Below are positions 24,522 through 35,394 of a stretch of DNA of 64,000 nt, in pieces. Origin of the DNA: Neonectria sp. B-13 (Eukaryota; Ascomycota; Sordariomycetes; Hypocreales; Nectriaceae). Position 1 is the first letter of the stretch. Every line of letters begins with the position of its first letter. The notes below the pieces were generated by a model, which was not told the origin of the DNA, ran no database searches, and was given only the letters and a program-made list of their open reading frames with translations. The stretch is from contig NOKP01000020.1 in assembly GCA_002682825.1 (NCBI GenBank), positions 434,001 through 498,000 on the forward strand. The letters are read 5' to 3'. The translations under genes and the position numbers were made by a program.

Positions 24522-26800
24522 ATGGAGCGGCGCCAACTGCCGAAGCTTGTTCATATCCTCGCTGCTCCGGCCCTGACTCTAGAAAGCACCGCCGCCGGAG
24601 GTCAGGCCGGGACTCGTTACCCCACTCCTGCCGCCGTCTCCGTATCCGTATCGCCCGATGTCTCTACTCCGAGAGAGCCGGCCAAGTCGAAGCGGTCTTT
24701 AGTCGAAATCGCCTGCGACAACTGTCGTCGGAGGAAAACGAAAGTACGAACATCACAGTTCCTCATTGAACTACCTGGACAATGCGACGCCGCGACTAAC
24801 CAGCTCCTCCGTCTAGTGTAATGGTGTCAAACCGTCCTGCGGGCCTTGTCTCAAGAGACGGGACGAGTGTGTCTACAATGACGACACAAGTGAGGCCGCT
24901 GCCCTGACTCTCAAGCGGAAGCACAATTCCCTCGAACTTGACAATGCCCAATACAGAGAACTCTTCCTCCTCCTGAGCACCAAGCCCAGAGCAGAATCGG
25001 AGGACATCTTCCTCCGCCTACGAGCATCTGGCGATCCCCTCCGTGTCCTTGAGGCCGTCAGGCAAGCCGATATGCTCCTGCCCAGCCCTGGATCCAACGA
25101 GCGACTGGGTCATTCACAACTGACCAAGCTCGACGAGAATGCCCTCAACAACAGCGCCATCAAGGTCCACGCGCGTCCATGGACAGTCGTCATTGACGAT
25201 GGCCTCTTATCTGAGCTCATCACCAACCTCTTCACCTGGGACTATGCCGGTGTAATTGACCGTGACTCGTTTTTAGAAGACATGGCAGTTGGGGACATTG
25301 GCAAAGCCAGGTGGTGCTCTCCTCTGCTAGTCAATGCTGTATGCGCTCTGCGATGTGTGAGTTCTATTCCGCGCCTAGCCCTCGATTATCGCCATATACC
25401 TATGTTACTAACCATTTTGACCAGCAATTCTCAGAGCGAGCTAAGTTCTTCGCAATCAAGACGCGGCAAGACTTACCGGAACGCTTCCTCGAGGAGGCGA
25501 AGATGCTTCTCGATCGCGAAAACGGCTGTGCCTCCATCCCCACGGTCCAGGCCCTCGTTTACATGTATCTCGCCACAGCTCTCGCGGGAAGTGATAGAGC
25601 TGCGCGAGTGTACCGCTTCACTGCTTTTACGATGCTTCGCCGTCTCCGGCTCGAGCAGAGGTTCCACGATCTCAAGATCGGCGAACCCGGCGATGCCCAA
25701 GAAAGGCGTGTGATCAGCAGCGCACTCTGGGGGCTTTTCTCCATGGAGAGGTGAGCTTAAATTATCCGGTTTTGGCTTCTTGGCCAGGTTTTCATTAACA
25801 CGATTTGCGATTACTCGCATCTAGCCGGGTTGCTTTCTACTACGGCCAGCCGTCCATCTTGCCTGCCCCAAACCTGCCCAAATTGTTTCACGGCTACGAA
25901 GCCGCGGAAGTCGACGGAATTGGCAACGTCGATGTCCTTGGTCGACCTTTCAAGTGGTCTGACTGCAGGGTACCATTAGTTCAGGGAGTAGTTATCCACA
26001 ACTGCACGTTAGCTGAACTTTGGAATGAGTTGATGCGTCACTTAACATCTAGCAAAGCGGTCAGAGGTAGCAGCTCAGATATTCTCCTACGCAAAGCCTT
26101 CTACTCCAGGCTCCGGCGGTTTAGAGACCAATTGCCTTCGAGGTTTCTCTACACTGATAACTTGACGCCTAATACATGCTTCCTAAGGTATGTTCCCCGA
26201 ATACAGCATCCCATTCATCTCTTGCTTTGCGAGCCACCTCTAGAAACTCACTCCTTCAGAATGCACGAAAATGAGATCACATACACCATCCTTCAGAACC
26301 TCCCACTGGACACCCCCTTCGAGACTCCTTATAGCCCTCCCGACGCAACCGTCAAAACTATCCTTCTCCAAACTTGCAAAGAAGATACTGCAATCGCCGA
26401 ACTGTACATATCAAAGTGGCCGTTCGACGGGCTAGTCACGCGAGCCATCGTGTCAACCATGCACAACCTCATCCCCATTCTCGACGACCTAGGAACCCAC
26501 GATCTTTTTACCAGAAGCTGCATAATAGCCCGGCTCTCCACCCGCAACATGAAGCTGGCCGGGCACATGTTCCAGGCCGCACAAGCACTCGCCTGGGCCA
26601 TGAAGAAACCGATCCCCAAGGCCGCGCGCCCATACCTTGAGGATTGGGGGCATGAAGCTGTCAATAAGGACTTGTCCCTCGAGTTTGTGTTGCCTCATCT
26701 AGAGGATATCAAAGATCTCTTGGCATCTGATGACAAGACCGATATTACAGGAGTTGAAGGCCAGCTCGGCTTCTTGCTTGAACGGTGGGCCAAGCTATAA
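24522..26800 (+). CDS. Zn2Cys6 transcription factor
   Basis: Five exons (24522-24743, 24817-25356, 25425-25750, 25825-26187, 26260-26800) encode 663 aa. The first intron splits the zinc cluster after its second Cys: CDNCRRRKTK, then CNGVKPSCGPCLKRRDEC, which together keep the canonical C-x2-C-x6-C-x5-C-x2-C-x6-C spacing. The fungal_trans-like region follows (LITNLFTWDYAGVIDRDSFL, ARWCSPLLVNAVCALRC, RVYRFTAFTMLRRLRLEQRF, ALWGLFSMERSRVAFYYGQP). The last intron (72 nt) keeps frame and has no stop, so its retention would add 24 residues. It is probably a nuclear regulator of unknown targets and does not clearly belong to the catabolic cluster. Confidence 0.83.
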
Positions 26801-26906
26801 CTCTGTAGTCCGAAAGCAGGACACACGATATCGCGCCTTTATGAGCTTATCCCCGCCCATCTAGTTCCAAGTGCACTATCCGCGCCTCAAAGTCAGACAA
26901 ATGGAC

Positions 26907-27608
26907 TCAATGGTCTTGTCTCTTCCCCTCGCGCTGGCTCCTACTCCTGTCTCTTAGGTATGTTCCATAAGTCACAGGCCACGGACCCTGCGATACGGCA
27001 TTCTTCCACGCGAAGTTGATTGCTGCTTCAAACATGCTCTCCCAGCCAGGCGGGAGGAGATCAGCTTGGACGAAGAGGTAGAACTGGTCGCGCACCCAGC
27101 CGCCACACCCCCTCCCTTCACGGGTGAACTCGTACCGGTGGTTGTCCGCCTGGACAATTGCATCCAAGAAGCTCGCAACGGAGTTCCCGGGCCTCGCGGG
27201 GATGCTCAACATTTTGTGAGGGCGGTGCGTCGGCGCGTATGTGTGCTGGATGATGTCAAGTCGGCCGAGGAAGCCTTCACGGCCAGGGAAGGCACCGGGC
27301 ACAGCCTCCAGACAGACAGACTCGTCTTCGCCAGTCTGCAGGTAGATGTGCCAGTGGTTCCCGCCATTGGGAAGGATGGCATGGGCGACGATATGGACAG
27401 TGGTGACGATCTGGCTGCGGATCCGGCTCTTGGCTGACTCGGGTATGTAGCTGAGAGGGTCCAAGTTTTCCAACTCAAAGTTGGTGTGAGAAGGCTTCTT
27501 TCCCTCTTTTTTCTTTATCGGGTAACTTATACAACCGCCCATAGCTGAGTAATAGCAAATTGGGGTTAAGAAGTTGTTGGGATCATGTGTGTCGAGCCTG
27601 CTTAGCAT
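26907..27608 (-). CDS. DUF7770-like fungal protein of unknown function
   Basis: Single-exon ORF of 233 aa. The core has the pattern I associate with DUF7770: VTTVHIVAHAILPNGGNHWHIYLQTG, then GFLGRLDIIQHTY, SVASFLDAIV and HRYEFTREGRGCGGWVRDQF. No signal peptide or membrane segment; the C-terminal tail is Arg/Lys-rich. Family function is unknown; such genes often sit in variable, heterokaryon-incompatibility-rich stretches, which fits the decayed NLR-like sequence that follows. The start at 27608 is the first Met; a Met at residue 23 (MGGCISYP) is an alternative. Confidence 0.6.
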   Translation of the reverse strand: MLSRLDTHDPNNFLTPICYYSAMGGCISYPIKKKEGKKPSHTNFELENLDPLSYIPESAKSRIRSQIVTTVHIVAHAILPNGGNHWHIYLQTGEDESVCLEAVPGAFPGREGFLGRLDIIQHTYAPTHRPHKMLSIPARPGNSVASFLDAIVQADNHRYEFTREGRGCGGWVRDQFYLFVQADLLPPGWESMFEAAINFAWKNAVSQGPWPVTYGTYLRDRSRSQREGKRQDH

Positions 27609-28889
27609 GGGCCATGGTGAATGGAATCTGCCATTAAGAGCCCAGGCACCTTTTCTTTTGCGTTCAATTTCTCATGACTAATCGTCCTTCACAATTTGCC
27701 CGTGCGCTTGATGCAGGATCGGCGTCAAGGGCTGTGATACGCCCGCACCCGAAATCCTTGGCCACGGATGATTTCACATGAGCGCGTAAATGGAACAAGA
27801 CTAGAATACCCAACGTATTGGGTGATACCAGGATGCTAAAAATAACGCGTGGTGCTTTGGTCCCCGGCTCACACAAACATACTCCTTGAGAAGATGAGAA
27901 TCCGGGAGAGATGCGAGAAGTTGACAAGTAGCACAAGCGTGGGCGTCAGTCCCTTTCGTGCAGTCGATCGTGGATCTCCCATGATCATCCTCAATCCTAA
28001 CAGCTGGTCAAAATGCCAAACCCGGACTATGAGACCAATCTTGGTGCATACAACGATTAAGGCGCATTGTTGCATTAATTTTAGCTGTCAGTATGACCTG
28101 CTAAGTGATGAATGGATTATAACTGTGTGACGGTTCGAGCCTAGAGAATGTCCACCGCATCGTCTATAAATTACGTTAGCCTTTCCGAATGATCGAAGAC
28201 TAGGTCTTGGATATTTAACCGAACTTCGTTGTCGAATATAGAAACGAACGGTGTGGGCTGCTCGGACTGGTCTTGCCAGTCTAAATGGCGCATGATCTTG
28301 CCCTTATTAACCAATGGCTGCTTTCCATCAGGTACTACCATGTGCCTGGAAGGCGTACCACAATGAGTGAACGAGCGATCACTCTGCACATGGAAGAAGC
28401 GCTTCGGTTCCATATTGTGCTACAGGATGATGAGGCGAAGAAGAGACGTGTGCTAGACCAACGATGAGAAAAAGACAGGTCGGCTCTGGAAGGTCAGTGT
28501 GCAAGGGCAGAGTGGTTTGTTCATCAACGATGTTAGCAACGGCCTTCGAATGAATTCATCCACATTCCATACACTTTTGAATAACGGAAGATAGGCGTAA
28601 TTATCTTCTTTCATCTTTTCCTAGTTCATACACGGTTGTTGCCTGTTGCCTGACAGCCTATGGAAGACTTACACACACAGCTTAGCCGCACCTCAATCAC
28701 ACAAATGAGGGGTATCGAGCTCGCAGATGGTGGGGGTCAGGCTCTGAGAACTCTCATGAGCGAAAAGACCACGAGGGGATTATCTTAGAGCGTGGGCCAG
28801 CCGTTCGTATCGGTACTAACCTACCTGTCACTCACGGCGAATTCCGCGCTTGTCTGCGGGTAGGAATATGTATGAGATATCACACAGGC
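27609..28889. other. Gene-poor accessory stretch with a possible DUF7587-like scrap
   Basis: About 1.3 kb with no intact gene. On the minus strand at 28171-28413 an 80-codon ORF contains the phrase PTPFVSIFDNE preceded by HLDW, which resembles the DUF7587 core of fungal accessory proteins. It breaks off soon after, so it may be a remnant. Nothing else recognisable. Confidence 0.3.
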
Positions 28890-29990
28890 ACCAATGTTGG
28901 CTGTCTCCACCTTGAATTGGCACTCCGGGGATGTATGGGAAAAGGCCGTGGAATCAGGGAAACTTGAGCTTCACGAATTGTTCAATTCAAAGCAGACTGA
29001 CAGGCGGGCAGTCCTAGGGGTGGTTCTCTACGCGACTCGGGAGAAGCGAGAGCTTTGCATCCGGAAGCAGTGGAGGATCACAAAGATTATGGCGACATAA
29101 TTCTCCGCGATGTTTTTGAGAAATCATACAATGTGGCGACAAATCCGAAACCCTTGGGAATGCCGCGGCCGAATTTGCTCCCGGATACGCTCCAGTGCCC
29201 TGGGGTGTAATCAAGATGCTGCTCCAAGTATGTCATGACGACCTATGTTTCGTATCTGGCCTGCCTCTGACTTGTATAAAGACAACTGTTAACGACACCG
29301 CGGCATTCGCTGCCACGGTCGACGGGCTTGAAGAGGTTACAAGCACTATTACAAGGTGTGCTATATTTGAGACAGTATACCTCAAAGAGTCAACCTCGGC
29401 AACAGACCATCTCTGTATGAGCAATAGTGAACTTCCTACTCCTACTTTTCATCCAACACAGGGAAACGGTTCATGAAAGCTACCCTTGAACCAGCCAAGG
29501 AGATTCGGAATGCGATCAGACGTTTCAGAGTCAAGCAAGGCGAACTAGAACGGACGGCCCAAATTGCGAACATGAGATCCTACATAATACCTCGACGCGC
29601 ATACACACCCTCACGACTATGGTCAGCAGCTTGACAGTTCAGTTTGTGACAGCCAACTCCAGGCTTGCCTTCCTAGGTAGCGACTCTCGGACCGTTTTCG
29701 TGGGGGACTCGAAGTCCACGAAATCAGCCGTTGCTTCGATCATGGGGCCGAAAAGTCGCACAATCCAGAAATCATTCCGCGATAACGACGACCTAAGATT
29801 GAAGGAGAGAGTCGAGACAAACTACTGGCTATCCTCTATTCGCTACCAGTCCCACCACCAAACAGAGACAGTGGCGGTTAAATGGCTCCGGCACGAAAGC
29901 TCCACTCCGGCCACAACTCAGCCACGTCCAGAAGAAAGCCAAAATCAGTTCACATCGTTCGATAGTATTGTTGGAGAGGACGCAACTGAG
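28890..29990 (+). pseudogene. Decayed N-terminal region of a NACHT/NLR-type (STAND) gene
   Basis: Pieces in different frames follow the order of the N-terminal region of fungal NACHT-ankyrin/NLR proteins: DYGDIILRDVFEK (about 29080-29130), GNAAAEFAPGYAPVPWGVIKMLLQ (about 29155-29230), VNDTAAFAATVDGLE and ITRCAIFETVYL (about 29285-29390), then YWLSSIRYQSHH near 29820-29860. The first two pieces are in different frames and meet at an A run near 29122, consistent with a 1-nt loss. Introns appear to interrupt the next pieces (donor after the MLLQ codon). Sequence stops resembling the family before any P-loop NACHT domain. It therefore looks truncated and broken rather than functional. No GC collapse typical of strong RIP is obvious. 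Confidence 0.55.
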
Positions 29991-30017
29991 AATCAGACTT
30001 TACAACGCAAATCATAG

Positions 30018-31355
30018 GTTGGAAAGTGGTGGAAGAGGTTGAGGGCTGTTTCTAAATGGGCATCTTGACAATAGAAATCAGCAGTGTGCGGTGTGCAGCT
30101 AGAAGAAGGAAGAAATAATAGGCTCTGAGAATAACGCGAGATCAGTCGAAATTTCAAGGATACAATAAGGAAACATACAGATACCCATTCAATTTTGCGA
30201 GATGCAGTATGGCCGAGACACCAACTACTAGAAATAAGGAACCGATAAGTCAACCAAGGTGTGTATATGAACTTGAGGTGCCCATGTTTTCCATCAAAAT
30301 GTTGAGTGACGAATAACTGTCTCGACCCTGCATACGTTGCATCTATGAGGTTGCGCTCGGGACATGCTGCTACAGAAAACGGTATTTTTAGAACTTTCGG
30401 AACAGCTGCTATCTGGTCATCACTTTTGCTCATAATTAAGGGCCTCCTACCGTAATTTGAGTATGTAGTCGCCTTACTCTTGCGTCAGAATGATTCATGC
30501 GCCACTTGGTACTTGTTTCAAGAGAGGAGCATGAGGAAACAGGCTTTTGCACTGACATGACTCCAGTTCCCAACTCGATGCTTTAAAACCCAGAGTGGTA
30601 ATTTCTCGGAATATTGAAGCATTTAAAGAAGAGGGTTGCCAAAACCCGGTCGTGGCTCTGATGGAGTTGAGGCTGGGGTTGGAAACGCTGCGTAATGCCA
30701 AGAGGCATAATTACCCTATTCGTTGCGACTGGAGCTGACCTCGCAATCAGACTTGGCGATCTTCAATTCGACCACTCCACAGATCAACACGCGCCCTGTC
30801 GATTTTAAGATCAGTCCCCGACTTTAGCTATAATGCAACCACACAAATGATAATAACGTCAAGGATGAGCATGATTTTGAGTTTCGTGCCCCTTTATCTT
30901 CGACTTGAGCAGGGGAGCCCTAGCCCCCACTATTTGTCCACGTAAGTCCAAGGCAAGGGTTTCGTTTCGTCGGGTGCTATACCCATGACTTCCTTTACGG
31001 CACATAATTGCGCTACCTCTTGGCTTCTTGTTATTCAAGTGTTCCCCTAGAATTCCCCTTACCTACCAACTGCGACGACGCGTGGCTGAGTAGGTCGGTT
31101 TTGGCAGGGGGGGATTTGACTGTTGCGAATCAGTGACGCGGATGCTGGTTTGAGATCTCACGATTACGTAACTCGAGGCTGACAATATGGAGGAGCTTCA
31201 ACTTTTACAGCTTTGACATCTTGTTAAAGGGCATATATAGAGGGTTGGGGCTGTAATCATAGCATAGACCTTGCAAGCCAACAACCACGGGTCAGAAGGT
31301 CATAGTCACTCACTACTTAAATTCCCGGAAACTCTCGTTTGAACAATCTGAAGCC
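30018..31355. other. Intergenic, tyrosinase upstream region
   Basis: 1.3 kb. A minus-strand 146-codon ORF at 29993-30433 has no recognisable domain and is not called. The final 120 bp carry a TATA element and form the tyrosinase promoter. Confidence 0.4.
31234..31240 (+). promoter_or_regulatory. TATA box of the tyrosinase gene
   Basis: TATATAG lies about 116 bp upstream of the start codon. The spacing is reasonable for a fungal core promoter with a short leader; strong TATA boxes usually mark inducible genes. Confidence 0.4.
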
Positions 31356-32497
31356 ATGGTTTCTTCTCTGTACTCTTTCATTTATATCCTAGCTGTCTCC
31401 CATGCAGTTACGGCTGCTTCATGGAATACTACTTGCGCTAGCAAATCGCAGCGAAAAGCATGGTGCGTTTCCTTTCATTCCTTTGTATCGACAACGAATA
31501 CTGACAGGGCATAGGAACAACATGACGGATACTGAAAAGTCGGCCTACATTGATGCTGAGCTTTGCCTGATGGCTAGTCCTGCACAGGCGAGCATTGAAG
31601 GTGCTCTGAACCGATGGGATGAGCTTGATTGGGCTCACATTACACAGTCCAACGTCATCCACAACGTGGTACGTAGCCCGATTTCGATTGGCATTTGAAG
31701 GACATGACTAATTTGACCAAATAACAGGGGGCCTTCCTGCCTTGGCACCGCTACTTTATCCGCGTGCACGAGTATCTACTTCAGTCTGAGTGCGGATATG
31801 AGGGTGGCCAGCCCTACTGGAACGAAGTCCTCGATATGGATTCTCTCGAAGATTCAGTTGTCTTCGATCCCGATACTGGTTTTGGTGGTGAGGGTTCTGA
31901 CTGTGTGACGGATGGACCGTTTGTCAACCTGACTCTTCACCTGAACTCGTCCTCAACATCTGCAAGCTACTGCCTCTCGCGTTCTTTCAACTCAGATGGT
32001 TTCCAGACCGGCCAGCAGGAGTACCTCGACGAGTGTTTCAACACTACCACCTACGAGGATGCCTTTGAATGCTACCAGGTCAATCCTCACACTGCCGGCC
32101 ACTCTGCTGTCGGAGGCACGGTAAGTTGGGAAGGAAGTCCGCCAAACACAAACAAATACTGACCGGCTCGTTGTAGATGCTCGACGTCGTTGGCAGCCCT
32201 GGGGAGCCACTCTTTTTCTTGCATCATTCTAACTTGGATCGTCTCTGGTGGACATGGCAGCAAGCCAATCTCACTACGCGCCTCACGGAAATGGGCGGGC
32301 GCAATGTCCCGCTCACTAGCTATTTGGACCAGAATGGCATGGAATACCCAAGTGATGCTATTCTCGACTACGATGGCGATGATAGCAATGTGACCACCTT
32401 GAACCATAACCTTTGGATGGTTGGAGTCATGCCGAATGCCACCATTAGGGAGGTCATGGATCTCGGTGGAGACCTTATTTGTGCCGAATATGTCTAG
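31356..32497 (+). CDS. Secreted tyrosinase / polyphenol oxidase (type 3 copper)
   Basis: Four exons (31356-31462, 31515-31668, 31728-32120, 32177-32497) encode 324 aa. The N-terminus is a signal peptide (MVSSLYSFIYILAVSHAVTA). Copper A ligands are the His of NVIHNV, the His of FLPWHRYF and an upstream His (WAHI). Copper B has the H-x3-H of NPHTAGHS and the HH of FFLHHSNLDRLWW. It should oxidise phenols or catechols, acting outside the cell or in the secretory path. Several N-glycosylation sequons (NLT, NSS, NTT) fit. Short secreted tyrosinases of this type occur in fungal metabolite clusters; the neighbour is a P450 pointing toward it. Confidence 0.9.
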
Positions 32498-32743
32498 ACT
32501 TTTTTAGACGACCTAGATTGGGCTTGGAGGCATCGGGTTTCCGTAGTCTTACTCTTAAGCATGAACCGAAGCTAGGGTAACGTGTGACTTGTATTAGAAC
32601 ACAAATGTAGAAGTAGACGGTTGAATCATTGATCTGTCACCAAGATAACTTTTATATATATACCGCATCAAGCCTTGACTGGGGACTCAAAATTTGTGGA
32701 TAAGACAAGGCAGTTCAGTAAATCCAAGATAGAGAACGGTTAA

Positions 32744-34438
32744 TCAAGCTCGCAACACTACCTTACAGGTATGGCCTCTGGGCGCTATTAGAAAGAAGTT
32801 CTCCATCTCCATCATATCATCAGTCATCGTCCTGCTTAGACTCGCACCTCGACACTTCCTGAAGAACACCGCTGCAGCGAGACGAAGTTCAGTTCGCGCG
32901 AGGTGCATGCCAATACAAATGCGAGACCCGGCTCCAAACGGTGAGTAGACAGCCTTTTGTGTCTTCGTACGCTTATCGGCGTCAAGAAAACGGGACTCAT
33001 CGAACCTATACAGGTAATTAGCAACTTATGAATTCAAAGTAGTCAGAATATCGATCGCAAAATGAGACTTACTTGAGGGGGTCGGGGAAGATGTCTCCGT
33101 TTCGATGAAGCGTATACGCCTGAGTCTCAACCACGAAATCTTCGGGGATATAGTATCCGCCCAAGGTGACGCCTCCTTTCGGCACACTTCTTGGCAACCC
33201 TCCTGGTGCAGCCCCGTACAGTCTCAGTGTCTCACTGATAACAGCGTCAAGAAGTGGCAGCTTCTCCAGTGCCGCATCATCAAATAGCTCCGGTAGGTTC
33301 GCAACCTCCTCCTCCAGTCTGCGCTGCAAATCAGGCTGTTTAAGGACAGCCCAGACGAGGTAAGTTAGCGTCACAGCTGTAGTGTCGGATCCAGCGAGAA
33401 TTAGATTCCCAGCTTCGAGTTGAACTTGATGGTCCGTAAGTGGCTGGATTTCCGTACTCTTTTCGGCTGAGAACTCGCTGTCAAGCGTGGCTAGCATGGT
33501 GCCGAAGAGGTTGGCTGCATTCCCGCTTTGGTTGCGCAGGTTTGCGACCGCTCGGGAACCATAGCTGTAGAGATACTTGTCTGCGCTCATGAATTCTTGA
33601 ACTTTTGCAATGGGTAGGTAGCTCGCTAGAGCGTGCAGAAGTGGGAGCTCGGACTTGATGCTGCTGTTTATCAGAGCGGACTCGAGAGCATCAGTGTACT
33701 CTGTCTTCTGCTTAGTGAACACGTTAGTCATTGCCTGGGACCTGGTGGAGATGGACAATGGAAACTTACTCGACCAACTTCGAGCATTTCGAAGCTCTCT
33801 CCGAAGCTGAGTTGTCCAATAATGTCTGTCGCCATCAATGTCCACCATTTCATCACATCCACCTCTCCACAAGCCATCGCCTCGCCCCTTATCTTTTCCA
33901 CGGCCCTCTCAACCTTGCCTCTCACGACACCTTCCCAGTTGACCCGCAGTGCTGTTGCGCTAAAAGCCCTGGCAAAGAGCTTTCGGCGCTGGGCATGAGT
34001 TTTTGGATCTCGCATCGCGAAGATACCATCCGGTATGGTCTCATACCAAGGGCTCTTGACAAAGCCCGATCCGATGCGGTGTATGGCGGAGAAAGACTCT
34101 GGATCGGCCACTGCAATCTCATACGGAGAAATACGCACGATGGGGCCGTAGCAATCGTGCAGTGCGTGGATGAAATGGAGACGGCGGCCGGTGAGGGTGC
34201 GGTACTTCAACGGAAGGCGGGTGAAGAGGGTGTACACTGGTCCTGGAATGCGTCGGACTGGAGATTTGAAGGCTTGATAGGTGTTCTATTGCTTGTAAGA
34301 CTCTGCAACAAGCAAAGAGAGGTTCCGAGTGCGGTTTGGAGACAGTCAGGAAAACCAGACTGAGCTTACCTGCAGAAGCCAGCCAAGGCCAACCAGACCC
34401 AAAGCCCACCAAAGAGTCGATACATTGAGAAAAGCCAT
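32744..34438 (-). CDS. Cytochrome P450 monooxygenase
   Basis: Four exons on the minus strand (34438-34370, 34285-33770, 33710-33073, 33005-32744) give 494 aa. Residues 1-22 (MAFLNVSTLWWALGLVGLGWLL) form the microsomal membrane anchor. Next come the proline hinge (RRIPGPVY), the I-helix oxygen-binding motif AGSDTT, ETLR of the ExxR motif, and the heme loop FGAGSRICIG with the Cys ligand. All core residues are intact. It would hydroxylate or oxidise a small lipophilic substrate using NADPH-P450 reductase. It is divergent from the reductase gene at 35395 and convergent with the tyrosinase. In-frame Met codons upstream (to 34648) lack the anchor layout and are not preferred. Confidence 0.9.
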
Positions 34439-35394
34439 ACCTGCGGCTTTTGAGACTTGGAGAAGAAATCGAGCATGCTCTGGCTGTCTCATGAAAGACA
34501 AGCCTGTCATTAAGACGCTATTTATCATGTTAGGGAGTCGGATGGTGGGGCCGGGACTTCCATACCATGTAGTCGACTTCCGTGTGGGGTTCCGGGGAAG
34601 CGGGGGAACCCCACGATCGACTCCCCACGAAAAGGGACCGATTCCCACGCTTGGGCTACTTTTCGATTTCTTGCATTCTCTCCGTTCTTCACCTTGTCTA
34701 AGGAGGACATGTTTATGCGAACCCCTGTGCCGAACTTCTGTTGTAGGCTTGTGGGGGAGGGGAAGCTTTCAATCGACTCCGCAGCCCCAATGAGCGGGCA
34801 GGCAGAAAAAAGAGGCACAAAACACCTGGACTCGGGTGCTCCCCGGTGCGCGATTCAATTCAGTTGCTAACCAGCCGTATCTACAGCATTACTCTCTTCG
34901 GTCCAAATTTTACTTCAATGAAAATTTCCGTCCTGGTTGTTCGCTTGCAGTTATCTCTTTGCGACCGCCGTGGTAAAGCGGGTCAATTCACGTAGTGCGT
35001 GTCGCACAACATAGTCTCATCACCCCATGCTTCAGCAACGTCTTCTGCATTATAGGTGTTTGTCATCTTCAGAAAAGACTCATGCATTTTTAAGCGTGTC
35101 AATTATTCAGCACCAAGGAGTAACAGGGAAAGAAAGCTAGGCAGTCTTATTCTAGGGCTCGGAATTGCCGATGGAGTTCCGAGTATCGATGCAACTCGGA
35201 GTTCCGGGTGTCATTCCCCACTGACTTCCTACTCCCCTAGCCTAGAGAGTCCGCGTCCGCAACAGCAACGACCCTATGATGCGATCAAGCGAAAATATAT
35301 AAATTGGAGGCTATGGACGCTCTATACCATGCATTCATTCAATTCACTTTCCATACTCATCTTGGATATCCTACAATCTGATCATTCAATCACC
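34439..35394. promoter_or_regulatory. Divergent promoter between P450 and reductase genes
   Basis: 956 bp. It holds a 9-bp perfect inverted repeat, GTGGGGTTC / GAACCCCAC, at 34584-34592 and 34606-34614, with four CreA-like SYGGRG words between 34584 and 34628. A second inverted pair, TCCGAGT / ACTCGGA, is at 35178-35184 and 35194-35200, and a TATA box at 35296. The two sets of sites lie near opposite ends, each close to one start codon. Confidence 0.45.
35296..35303 (+). promoter_or_regulatory. TATA box of the reductase gene
   Basis: TATATAAA lies about 92 bp upstream of the ATG at 35395 and supports that start over the longer upstream frame. Confidence 0.45.

Noticed and set aside
29993..30433. 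146-codon minus-strand ORF
   Set aside because: No recognisable motif, biased composition and no supporting leader or intron; likely chance.
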